From Anaerobacterium chartisolvens (GTDB taxonomy: Bacteria; Bacillota; Clostridia; Acetivibrionales; DSM-27016): 64,000 nucleotides of DNA. The translations under genes were made by a program, and so were the position numbers. The notes beneath the pieces were generated by a model. That model made no database searches, was not told the origin of the DNA, and saw only the letters and a program-made list of their open reading frames with translations. Positions within the stretch are counted from its first letter, which is position 1. Each line of letters opens with the position of its first letter. Positions 46,271-54,295 of this stretch are shown in pieces. Where the stretch lies: assembly GCF_003337415.1 (NCBI RefSeq), contig NZ_QPJT01000004.1:186001-250000 (forward strand), read 5' to 3'.

Positions 46271-46300
46271 ATTGTAACATCCAACGTGTATATTTGTCAA
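46271..46300 (-). promoter_or_regulatory. Promoter of the ABC-F leader
   Basis: On the minus strand TTGACA (46295-46300) and TACAAT (46271-46276) are 18 bases apart. The start point should be near 46264, about 22 bases before the leader-peptide ATG. Confidence 0.75.
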
Positions 46301-46365
46301 AAATATGTCTCCACTGTTTTGCAGTTACATTTTGTGAATTTCATAGTTTGGAAATTCATCATCGC

Positions 46366-46575
46366 CTAAATATCTTGTTTTCCAGCAATTAATGGATTTC
46401 TTGCGTAAGAAATACCTATTTTCATTTTTTCTATGGTAACAGTATTCGGTAGTCTGCCTGGGCTGTGAAATTCCACTCTGTCATCGAACATAAATATCCT
46501 TATCTTTGAGCCGCCTATACTATAGTTACGATGAACCAGCGTATTAACGATTGCTTCCCTTAAAACAAGGACTTT
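46366..46575 (-). pseudogene. Remnant of a COG2865-type (AlbA_2/ATP-binding) regulator
   Basis: A 69-codon frame with no start reads KVLVLREAIVNTLVHRNYSI, then GGSKIRIFMFDDRVEFHSPG and RLPNTVTIEKMKIG. This matches the C-terminal conserved block of predicted transcriptional regulators of the COG2865/HATPase_c_4 type (REAIVNALVHRDY..., SPG.LP). A TAA lies immediately upstream in frame, and nothing of the rest of the gene remains. Confidence 0.7.
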
Positions 46576-46615
46576 TTATCATTTACACATTGTTTCTCTT
46601 TCAATAGTCTTAGCC

Positions 46616-46927
46616 TCATGATCTAAATAATCTAGGATAGTCTCTTGAACCATGTACTATATGATAAACAAAAACAGTATCTCCAATAACTCTGTATATA
46701 CAAACATATTTTCCACTAGCTACAAATCTATATCCTAATAAATTCAATTCATTATCTTGGACAGCAACACCCGATAGCGGATATGTTTTAAGCCGCTCAA
46801 GCGATGTAAGTATTTGATCTGTTATATTTTTTGCAGACACCGGACCAACCATAATTAAATGATAGTCCGCAATTTCCTCAAGTTCTGCCCATGCAGGGGC
46901 TAAAATATCTAAATTATACTCCTGCAT
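46616..46927 (-). CDS. RelE/ParE-family toxin
   Basis: The 103-residue protein matches the RelE/ParE fold: YNLDILAPAWAELEEIADYH, LTSLERLKTYPLSG, GYRFVASGKYVCIYRVIGDT and a terminal HIVHGSRDYPRLF. ParE-type members poison gyrase and RelE-type members cleave mRNA on ribosomes; the conserved HG-x-R-D-Y here does not decide between them. It overlaps the antitoxin gene by 14 bases, the usual layout. The ribosome site (GGAG) lies inside the antitoxin gene. Confidence 0.88.
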   Translation of the reverse strand: MQEYNLDILAPAWAELEEIADYHLIMVGPVSAKNITDQILTSLERLKTYPLSGVAVQDNELNLLGYRFVASGKYVCIYRVIGDTVFVYHIVHGSRDYPRLFRS

Positions 46928-47186
46928 TTCTGTATTTCTCCTCTAACCTTTTTTTAGCGTCTTCTAGTGAAACTGTGGGTTCTCCAGAAAGCCTTGACTG
47001 TTCAGCCATTGCAAGCTTAGCTTTGAGCCTTAAAAGTTGCTCTCTCTTTTCAAAAGCTTCAATGCTCATTACCACAATGTCTCCTTCACCATTCTTGGTA
47101 ATATATATAGGCTCTTCTACCTCATGAGCCAAGGTAGAAATTTTGCCGTAATCGTTTCTCAATGTTGTTGATGATTTAATTATCAT
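46914..47186 (-). CDS. Phd/YefM-type antitoxin
   Basis: The 90-residue protein starts MIIKSSTTLRNDYGKISTLA and continues EPIYITKNGEGDIVVMSIEAFEK, the Phd/YefM DNA-binding fold. A charged helical tail follows that would bind the toxin. It is the first gene of the toxin-antitoxin pair and should autoregulate it. GAGGC precedes the ATG. Confidence 0.9.
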   Translation of the reverse strand: MIIKSSTTLRNDYGKISTLAHEVEEPIYITKNGEGDIVVMSIEAFEKREQLLRLKAKLAMAEQSRLSGEPTVSLEDAKKRLEEKYRNAGV

Positions 47187-47519
47187 AAATAACAGCCTCC
47201 AGAATTAATTATTCTGCTATTATTATACCATAATTCTTAATGGTATATCAATAAATATGGTTTTCCAACTAACTAATTACAATAGATTCTAATTGCAACT
47301 ACTATCACATTTATAACGGTAGTTTATATTTTCGTTTATTTACGGTATATAATTAATAGTACGTGAATTTTAAAAATAAGTTTTATACACCATCCGTAAT
47401 TATTGGACTAAATGGCAATTCATTAAAAGCTGTTTAGACTCTAACCCAAATCAAACTGGCACTCTCCCCTTGCCAATGTATTCTTTATGAATAGCCGCTT
47501 CCTATTGTTTCAGATATCG
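47187..47519. other. Intergenic region with no clear gene
   Basis: I see only the likely promoter of the toxin-antitoxin pair and, near 47450-47500, short in-frame scraps on the minus strand (HKEYIGKGRVPV) that may be gene debris. Confidence 0.4.
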
Positions 47520-47840
47520 CTATCTGCCTTTGTTTTTCAGCATTGAAGCGTATTCCTTGATTTTATCCATATCCTCCTGAGAAAGTCCCTCAGAATCAAT
47601 ATAAATAATGTTTGAGCCATCTTTTGAAAAGCTGCGGATTTCAGTCCTGCCCAAAAGCCAGTCAATTGAGACATTAAAGAAGTCGGCAAATTTTATTAAG
47701 GTTTCTTTTTCCTGCGGAAATCTTTTATTAGTTTCATAAAAACCAATAACTCTATATGGAATATCTATTGCTTTACCTAATTCTTCTTGAGATAAATTTT
47801 TTTCTTTTCTTAATTTCTTTATTTTTTCTGCAAAATCCAT
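47520..47840 (-). CDS. XRE-family transcriptional regulator
   Basis: The 106-residue protein has a Cro/C1 helix-turn-helix (FAEKIKKLRKEKNLSQEELG, then DIPYRVIGFYETNKRFPQ) and a short C-terminal region with GLSQEDMDKIKEYASML that is probably a dimerisation helix. This resembles SinR/ImmR-type repressors of mobile elements. ATG 47840 is chosen over GTG 47849 because GGAG then lies eight bases upstream. The gene diverges from 48093, and repeated CTACT palindromes lie between, so it likely represses that gene and itself. Confidence 0.88.
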   Translation of the reverse strand: MDFAEKIKKLRKEKNLSQEELGKAIDIPYRVIGFYETNKRFPQEKETLIKFADFFNVSIDWLLGRTEIRSFSKDGSNIIYIDSEGLSQEDMDKIKEYASMLKNKGR

Positions 47841-47893
47841 TATTATCACTCCATCAACAGTTTAACATAGAAAATTAATATTGTATATATTGA

Positions 47894-47965
47894 ACTAATT
47901 AGTAGTATTTCCTTGACATTCTACTTTTATGTAGTATAATTATATTATAACCTACTATTAAGTAG
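47894..47965. promoter_or_regulatory. Divergent promoter with repeated XRE-type operators
   Basis: TTGACA (47913-47918) and TATAAT (47935-47940) are 16 bases apart on the plus strand. Two 14-bp palindromes, CTACTTTTATGTAG (47921-47934) and CTACTATTAAGTAG (47952-47965), share the pattern CTACTnTTAnGTAG. A third partial one, ACTAATTAGTAG, is at 47894-47905. One lies in the spacer and one just after the -10. Confidence 0.75.
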
Positions 47966-48092
47966 CATAAATTAAAAAATTCGACCATATATACAAATAT
48001 TTATAATCATATACCCGATTTAATGTATATTTGTCTAAATGACAGCTGTTTTCCATTCGCAGATAATAGTCTTTTTTAGGGAGGCATTAATT

Positions 48093-48473
48093 ATGTGTAT
48101 TGCAATAGATACATTGGATATGATCCGGGATAAGCTTGATAAAGCTAATAAGGAATATCGCAGGCTGCGCCAGGAGCTCAGTACAGCAGATAAAACAATC
48201 TCAGATATCCTTCATGAGCTGGAATTCTGCGAAGCCCTCAGTGCCTCTCAGGGCTATAAATACGCCAGAATGCTTAAAAAGCTTCGGAAAGACCGAAGGT
48301 ATATAAAAAATGAGCTTGAAGAGCTGCAGGTATTTCTTGAGAAATTTGCCGGATTCGATTTTCATAAGCTGAAGAAGTCCCTGCTCGATCTGGAAAACCG
48401 CCAGAAGCATAGAAAATATACCCCACGGGTATTGACACCTGAGAAGCGCGAGATAATGCTGAATATTTTATGA
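48093..48473 (+). CDS. Small coiled-coil hypothetical protein
   Basis: The 126-residue protein is mostly charged helix (LDKANKEYRRLRQELSTADK, then LRKDRRYIKNELEELQVFLE) and fits a coiled coil. The C-terminus ends KYTPRVLTPEKREIMLNIL. ATG 48093 follows GGGAGG at eight bases; a longer form from 48039 lacks a site. I do not recognise the family. Its 3' end is copied 9.8 kb away at 58279-58363, and a piece of its middle recurs at 60703-60732, so this locus has been rearranged. The divergent XRE gene probably controls it. Confidence 0.7.
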   Translation: MCIAIDTLDMIRDKLDKANKEYRRLRQELSTADKTISDILHELEFCEALSASQGYKYARMLKKLRKDRRYIKNELEELQVFLEKFAGFDFHKLKKSLLDLENRQKHRKYTPRVLTPEKREIMLNIL

Positions 48474-48497
48474 AATTTTGCCCTATATTTGCAAGCT
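48413..48497. repeat. 85-bp direct repeat, left copy
   Basis: The copy covers the last 20 codons of the coiled-coil gene and the 24 bases after its stop. It is 83/85 identical to 58279-58363. Together they bound the restriction/helicase island. Confidence 0.9.
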
Positions 48498-48573
48498 CCT
48501 TTTACGCCCCTCCCAAAACCCCTCTCTTTTCTGCCCGATTTTCGCCGCAGCCTGATACAGTCAGCTTGTTTCA

Positions 48574-48611
48574 GGTTTTTATACTTTCCGATAAATCAGC
48601 GCTGTACTGGA
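48574..48611 (-). pseudogene. Remnant of the 3' end of a methyltransferase gene
   Basis: The 38 bases match 59221-59258, the 3' end of the intact methyltransferase gene, with five mismatches. They still read SSTALIYRKV-stop on the minus strand. No other part of that gene lies here. It marks an old junction. Confidence 0.75.
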
Positions 48612-48681
48612 CATTGCCACTCACTTTTTTAGCCTGTGAGTTCTCACTAATATCTGTATGTAAAGCGGAGCATCATTTTAT

Positions 48682-51600
48682 CTACAGTGTCTCCATAACA
48701 TCGAGCAAACTCTGGTAGCTGTCAACATCATAGTACTTTACACCTGCTGTGGAAATCTCATTAAATAGTTTCTTTGCGCACATAATTTTAGCTTTCTCAA
48801 TATCGTCGGTACGGTTCATTTCACCGAATTTCGTCGATTGCATACTTCCTTTAGTTTCAGCAATGAAGAAAATATGCTTTACCGCGCCTTTCTTAAATGA
48901 AATTGCCCAGTCCGGCGAATATTCGCCAACGGGTGTAGGAATATAAAACCCACGCCGGCCCCTGGGGAGTTTGGCGTAAACAACAACCTCGTCGGCAGCA
49001 TCCAAATCCTTGGCAAACCGCCGTTCTATGCTATCAGCCGCCGTACCGTCCGTGAATACATAGTCTTGAATGGCATGTTTCGCCTTGAACGCCTTTGCGT
49101 ATTCGTCAGTGGCTCGGCTCATATTGAAGATGCTCTGCGAATACGGTTCTTGCGCGCTTGGTGTATAGGTGATATGCTCCACTACAACCGACGCTTTTTG
49201 TCGATTGATGATTCCAGCAGCTTTGATAATAAACTCCTCCGGGTTTTCTCGAAACAGCCATAGCTTTTCAAGTGAAATACCTCTCAGAATTGCTGTTGCT
49301 GACCTACGCGTTAAAATTGTTCTTTCCGCAATTTTACCAATTAGATCATACTCGGCAAAGCTTCCTTGTGCACGTTCAAGTCTTTTTGTTTCAGTACGCT
49401 TTACATTAAAGTCTATGCCTGTCTGCTCACCTTTCGTCAAGGTATATGTCAAGCGGGCTACCCTAAGCTCGCTATTTATGGCGGCAATAGACTTTTGAAT
49501 AAGTTCTGTGCTGTCAAACTCTACAGTATATGCGTACCTTTTGTTAATCCGTTCCCACAGCTCTTTGAAGTCCTTCCAGTTTTCATTCAGCGGGTTATTC
49601 TTGACCTTTGTATCGTGTCCATTTCCCGCCATTTCTTTCAGAATACTTGGGTCAAATATCGCTTGGACCAGTTTATGTATGTTTTCTGCAAGCGGAATCA
49701 GTTCCGGCTTTAGCGGAGCAAAGCTGCCCGCTTCGGTGGCAGCACGGTAAGTATCCGTAATACCAAAGTTATCGTCAACATATTCATTACGGACAAGGTA
49801 GTTGTATATTGCATTTGCTTCTTCGATTGTAATAGAGTGCGTATCTTCTCCAATTATAACATTCTTGCCGGCGAAATATTCCACATTTGCCTTTGTCGGA
49901 CGCTCATAAAGGTCGGACTTGATTTCTCTCTGTAAATCTGCTACAAATCCTGCATAGCTTTCACTCGCAACAACCGTCAGAACATTTACACCATGAACAA
50001 GGGTTTCACCGCAAACTTCAACATCTTGCCGTTCGCCAGTACTGTTAACACAAAGACGCAGGCCGCGCCCTACTTCTTGCCTCTTTGCTGTCGCATTATC
50101 CGAATGTTTTAAAGTGCAAATCTGGAATACATTGGGGTTATCCCAGCCCTCACGCAATGCGGAATGTGAGAATATAAATCTTGTCGGCTCTTCAAAGGAA
50201 AGCAAGCGTTCCTTATTTTTGAGTATGAGGTCATAGGCTGAAATATCGTCCGAAAACTCACTTCCACGCTTTACATTACTATTTACAGATCTGCCTTTCT
50301 TATCTATGGAAAAATATCCACAATGGGTTTCCGAGGTTTGGATTCCTCTTAAGTAAGCTTGATAGTCCGTAGGAAATAGTGTCAGTCGTTCATTGAGTGC
50401 TGCATTGTACTCCTCTTCAAAAATACGTCCGTACTCACTGGGAATTTCCTCTCCATCTTCATTGTACTGACGGTACTTTGCCACTTCGTCGATGAAGAAA
50501 AGAGACAGACACTTTATGCCCTGCTCAAACAGCCCTTCCTCTTTATCGAAATGCGACGCTATTGTTTCCCTAATCTGAATGCGTCGGATATCATCCTCAT
50601 TCACATTGCCGCTTGCCTCACCCGTTGCTAAGCTATCACCATTAGAGAATGTGATCATAGCGCGTATCGGATCTATTTCTGCAATGGAAATACCCTTGTA
50701 TTCCTCCAATCCTTTCGAAGCCGTATAAAGGCTATCCCCTACGCGGAGGGTTTGTATTTCACGCTTGATACCGCCGCCACGTTTAACCTCAAGTTCTAAG
50801 CGCGCGCGCGGAGGATTTTTGGGGTCTATTACAATAGCGGCAAGATACAAATATCTGCTTGTGCCGCTTAGATTCTTCAGTTCAAACCCTTTGACCTCAA
50901 TTTTTTTGACAAGCTTATTTTTAAAAGCATCCAGCGCATCCAAAACATAAACGAGGTTGTGTGACGTCTTATGCGTTGCGGAATAGTTCAGCGAAAACAG
51001 AGGGTTAAAATTCTTTTTCAAAGCATTCTGCGTTGCCGTGCCACCCATTTTCTGCGGCTCATCCAAAATAATAATGGGACGGTTCGCCTTGATAACGTCA
51101 ATGGGACGGCGCGAGCCGAACTCGTCGCGCTTGGTATAAATAATGCGGGCGGCCTCGTTGCCGCTTCTGCCTTCGACATTCTTTTCCTCGTTCATGGTGG
51201 TGTTAAATGCTTGTGTATTGATTATCATCACGTTAATACCGGAGTTTTGCGAAAACTCGTCCAACTGGTGGAGGTTTGAAGAATTATACACAAAGAAACG
51301 AGCCTTAAGCCCATATGATTTCATAAAATGTTCCTGTGTAATCTCAAAGGTTTTTTTCACACCCTCACGAATGGCAATGCTCGGAACGACAACGATAAAC
51401 TTACTCCATCCGTATGCCTTGTGGAGTTCAAACATAGTCTTTATGTAGCAATAGGTTTTACCTGTTCCTGTCTCCATTTCAACGTCAAGCGAAACAGCAC
51501 CAAGCCCGGAGATTAGTTCCGTCGAATATTTGATGTTGTTGTCAGTCTGCACTGCGCGGATATTCTTCAGAAGCTGTTCTTTTTTCAAATCTACTTCTGC

Positions 51601-51807
51601 GTTGCGGTAGGCGATTTCGAACTCTTCCATTGTCTGTTCTTTTTCATCTTCAAGGAAAGAGCCTTGGGCAGGCTTTTCTTCCGGCCTTGTTGTGCCTATA
51701 TCGCGACGGTATTTTGATATTCCATAGTTCGGCTGCCCGGCAAATACCTTGACGATGCTTTCGGCAGCCTCTGTTTGGAAAGGCTGTATTTTAAACTGAA
51801 ATTTCAT
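48682..51807 (-). CDS. Type III restriction enzyme Res-like helicase-nuclease
   Basis: The 1,041-residue protein has a superfamily 2 helicase core: Walker A VEMETGTGKTYCYIKTMFEL near residue 112, an IILDEPQKMGG (DExx) box near residue 249, and a motif VI QEVGRGLRLCVN near residue 580. The C-terminus holds a PD-(D/E)xK nuclease: SPDWAISF and FFIAETKGSMQ near residues 962-985. This is the Type III Res pattern: DNA translocase plus nuclease that cuts unmethylated DNA when paired with Mod. It abuts the mod gene (ATG one base after the mod stop). All recognisable catalytic motifs look intact. Confidence 0.9.
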   Translation of the reverse strand: MKFQFKIQPFQTEAAESIVKVFAGQPNYGISKYRRDIGTTRPEEKPAQGSFLEDEKEQTMEEFEIAYRNAEVDLKKEQLLKNIRAVQTDNNIKYSTELISGLGAVSLDVEMETGTGKTYCYIKTMFELHKAYGWSKFIVVVPSIAIREGVKKTFEITQEHFMKSYGLKARFFVYNSSNLHQLDEFSQNSGINVMIINTQAFNTTMNEEKNVEGRSGNEAARIIYTKRDEFGSRRPIDVIKANRPIIILDEPQKMGGTATQNALKKNFNPLFSLNYSATHKTSHNLVYVLDALDAFKNKLVKKIEVKGFELKNLSGTSRYLYLAAIVIDPKNPPRARLELEVKRGGGIKREIQTLRVGDSLYTASKGLEEYKGISIAEIDPIRAMITFSNGDSLATGEASGNVNEDDIRRIQIRETIASHFDKEEGLFEQGIKCLSLFFIDEVAKYRQYNEDGEEIPSEYGRIFEEEYNAALNERLTLFPTDYQAYLRGIQTSETHCGYFSIDKKGRSVNSNVKRGSEFSDDISAYDLILKNKERLLSFEEPTRFIFSHSALREGWDNPNVFQICTLKHSDNATAKRQEVGRGLRLCVNSTGERQDVEVCGETLVHGVNVLTVVASESYAGFVADLQREIKSDLYERPTKANVEYFAGKNVIIGEDTHSITIEEANAIYNYLVRNEYVDDNFGITDTYRAATEAGSFAPLKPELIPLAENIHKLVQAIFDPSILKEMAGNGHDTKVKNNPLNENWKDFKELWERINKRYAYTVEFDSTELIQKSIAAINSELRVARLTYTLTKGEQTGIDFNVKRTETKRLERAQGSFAEYDLIGKIAERTILTRRSATAILRGISLEKLWLFRENPEEFIIKAAGIINRQKASVVVEHITYTPSAQEPYSQSIFNMSRATDEYAKAFKAKHAIQDYVFTDGTAADSIERRFAKDLDAADEVVVYAKLPRGRRGFYIPTPVGEYSPDWAISFKKGAVKHIFFIAETKGSMQSTKFGEMNRTDDIEKAKIMCAKKLFNEISTAGVKYYDVDSYQSLLDVMETL

Positions 51808-53676
51808 TTACAGCACCCTCCTTACAGTTTTCGGGCTATACGTATTGAACACCTGTTCAAAATTCGCAAGCGCACTGTCACTAATAAAACTGCTGTCGCG
51901 GAATACGGCATAGTACGGCTGACGCTTTGCAATTTCTGTTATCAAATTAGTGTCGACCTTATCAAAATATGCTATTAGGTAGTTGCCGTCTACATTAAAC
52001 ATTTTTCCATCCTGTTTTATTTTTGCCGACAGCGGAATCCCAAAGTCGAGCATAACCTGAAACAGTAAATCTTCATCCGTTCGGTCATCTTTGATGTTGT
52101 CCATAAATCCGTCGATGGCAAAGTTCATCTGCGCGTACTCTTCCGGCTTATAGTACACGTCTTTCATATTACTGCTGTCGAGCTTGAGGACGCGAAAGCC
52201 TGTGTCTAAATTTTCAATGCCCTCTTTATCCCTGTTGTCTTCTTTAATTTTCTTTCCCGCTCGTCGTATGCGCTCCTTACCGATTTCGCAGATGGTGGCG
52301 TAACCTGCTTTAGCTGCTTCGCTGTCCTCTGAGCAAACTTCTGGCAACTGCACCATAATGAATTTGCGTTTATCACTGTCCTCAGCATTTAGCTGCATTA
52401 CTGAATGCGCGGTAGTAGCTGAACCTGAAAAGAAGTCAAGGATGATTTCGTCGTTTTTTGACGCCAATTCGACCATCCTCTTTATTAAACGTACAGGTTT
52501 TGAATAATCAAATATGGTTTTTGATCCCAAAAGGGAAGTAAGTGCCTGCGTTGCTTCTTGCGTATGGCCCACTTCGCTATTTATCCACCATGTCCAAATA
52601 GATTTTCCTTCTTTTTCACTTAGAAAAACTTTTTTTCGTGGCACACCATTCCCATCAGCTCCAAACCACATTCTGCCATCAGCGAGTAATTTTAGGAATA
52701 CTCCCTCAACGTTTTTCCAACATCTTCCTTCCGATGGATAATATTCTTTACCGTTAGGTGTTGTGATTTTGTACATTTGATTCGGGCGATAACCTTGAGC
52801 ACCAAAATCCGTTGAACGCCATGGCCCGCGAGGATCATCGTCTGGATTTTGGTAGCCATTTGAATCACTCTCTTCCAATGATAGATAATTCAATGCTTCG
52901 TTTATTAAAGCTGAGTTCTTTGAATACAATAAAATGTGTTCATGTCCATCACTCAATACTTTTCGTGCATCTGGAGATGTACGTTTTTGCCATAAAATAT
53001 TTGAAATAAAATTTCCTGCGCCGAATATTTCATCACATATCTTCCGCAGATTATGCACTTCACTATCATCAATACTAATAAAAATCACGCCATCCTCAGT
53101 CAACAAATCTCGCGCCACACGCAAGCGTGGGTAGAGCATATTCAGCCAATCGGTATGAAAACGTCCGTTGCTGTCAAGATTCAGGGCTAGACGGTTGCCC
53201 TGCTCGTCATACTGCCCATCACGGCGCAAAAACGAGCTGGATTCCTCTGAAAAGTCATCTTCGTAAACGAAGTCGTTACCCGTGTTATACGGCGGGTCAA
53301 TGTATATCATTTTCACGCGGTTAAGGTACGTCTCGCGGAGCAGCTTCAGCACGTCGAGGTTGTCACCCTCTATGTAGAGATTCCCGGTTGTGTCAAAGTC
53401 CACACTCTCCTCTCGGCAGGGGCGTAAAGCCGCCGCAATAGGTGCATTGGCAAGCAGTACGCTTTTGCGCTTGTCCGGCCATGTGAACTGATATCGCTCC
53501 TCTTTGCCCGACACCACTCGGGTGTTGATTTCTTGTGCAAGTACATCAGCGTCAATGGCACGGACAACCACACCGTTCTCATCCACTGTTTCCGTTACGG
53601 CATTTGGAAACATTGCCGCAAGGGCAGCAAAGTTGTTGTCGGCAAGGTTTGGTGTTTGCATTTTCATTTTATCCAT
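51808..53676 (-). CDS. Type III-like DNA methyltransferase (Mod)
   Basis: The 622-residue protein is a beta-class amino-methyltransferase: motif IV IDPPYNTGNDFVYEDDF near residue 128 precedes motif I ILDFFSGSATTAHSVMQLN near residue 417. The target-recognition region lies between them. It would methylate adenine or cytosine N4 in a short asymmetric site; the site is unknown. ATG 53676 follows GGAGG at nine bases and overlaps the DUF4391 stop by eight bases; an upstream start at 53697 overlaps more and lacks a site. It is the partner of the Res-like gene. Confidence 0.92.
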   Translation of the reverse strand: MDKMKMQTPNLADNNFAALAAMFPNAVTETVDENGVVVRAIDADVLAQEINTRVVSGKEERYQFTWPDKRKSVLLANAPIAAALRPCREESVDFDTTGNLYIEGDNLDVLKLLRETYLNRVKMIYIDPPYNTGNDFVYEDDFSEESSSFLRRDGQYDEQGNRLALNLDSNGRFHTDWLNMLYPRLRVARDLLTEDGVIFISIDDSEVHNLRKICDEIFGAGNFISNILWQKRTSPDARKVLSDGHEHILLYSKNSALINEALNYLSLEESDSNGYQNPDDDPRGPWRSTDFGAQGYRPNQMYKITTPNGKEYYPSEGRCWKNVEGVFLKLLADGRMWFGADGNGVPRKKVFLSEKEGKSIWTWWINSEVGHTQEATQALTSLLGSKTIFDYSKPVRLIKRMVELASKNDEIILDFFSGSATTAHSVMQLNAEDSDKRKFIMVQLPEVCSEDSEAAKAGYATICEIGKERIRRAGKKIKEDNRDKEGIENLDTGFRVLKLDSSNMKDVYYKPEEYAQMNFAIDGFMDNIKDDRTDEDLLFQVMLDFGIPLSAKIKQDGKMFNVDGNYLIAYFDKVDTNLITEIAKRQPYYAVFRDSSFISDSALANFEQVFNTYSPKTVRRVL

Positions 53677-54286
53677 TGTTAAGTTCCTCCAGTTCAACTT
53701 TCAGTCGTTTAATTTCCTCGGCTAATTCCCACTTGCGGCGGGGCTGCCGTTCGTTCATCGCCTTATTATCCAAGGCGGAAATTTGCTTTATTAGTTTATC
53801 ACGCCGTTCATTCACAGCGATAGTATCATCAAGTTTCTTACCACCCGTGAGGTCAATATCCATGATTTCGGCGATCATATTCTCCCATACCACGCCAAGG
53901 TCAAGCCCTCTCAGGTTTAGCTTCCATTCATCAAGCTGCTTGCCCTGTGACACAAGTACACGTTCAGCACGGCAGACAACAAATCGGATTGTATCCTCAT
54001 ATTGCAATGCGAATAGCATACACTGGTCTATCAACTTTGATAGAAGGGCAATGTTCTTCTTGTCACAGTCCGCGGCCTTCAGTGTGACGAGAATGATATA
54101 TATTGCCGAAACATCCTCACTTTCCGCTATACTCAACGTCTGTGGCGAGATCTCCGAGACAATTGTGAGGCGACTTATCTGATCGTCAAACAGCTTTCGG
54201 TGAGCCAGTGACGGCTTGAACTTATCAAATATCGTCTTTTTGGGAAGCATCTTATTTATTTCAGTTGATTTTGGCAGTCCAAACAT
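53669..54286 (-). CDS. DUF4391 domain protein
   Basis: The 205-residue soluble protein begins MFGLPKSTEINKMLPKKTIF, as is typical of DUF4391. It contains an alpha/beta core (VSAIYIILVTLKAADCDKKNI, then IRFVVCRAERVLVSQGKQLD) and a charged helical C-terminus. No catalytic motif is obvious. DUF4391 genes recur next to this kind of helicase and Mod/Res genes in accessory DNA, by my general knowledge. It lies nine bases after the helicase gene and overlaps mod. Its role could be a bridge between the helicase and the methylase. Confidence 0.82.
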   Translation of the reverse strand: MFGLPKSTEINKMLPKKTIFDKFKPSLAHRKLFDDQISRLTIVSEISPQTLSIAESEDVSAIYIILVTLKAADCDKKNIALLSKLIDQCMLFALQYEDTIRFVVCRAERVLVSQGKQLDEWKLNLRGLDLGVVWENMIAEIMDIDLTGGKKLDDTIAVNERRDKLIKQISALDNKAMNERQPRRKWELAEEIKRLKVELEELNNG

Positions 54287-54295
54287 TTAAATACC

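Noticed and set aside
46300-46380. Short minus-strand frame ending NYEIHKM near 46330-46390 as a second gene fragment
   Set aside because: It is only about 25 codons in a third frame beyond the COG2865-type remnant; too short to assign.
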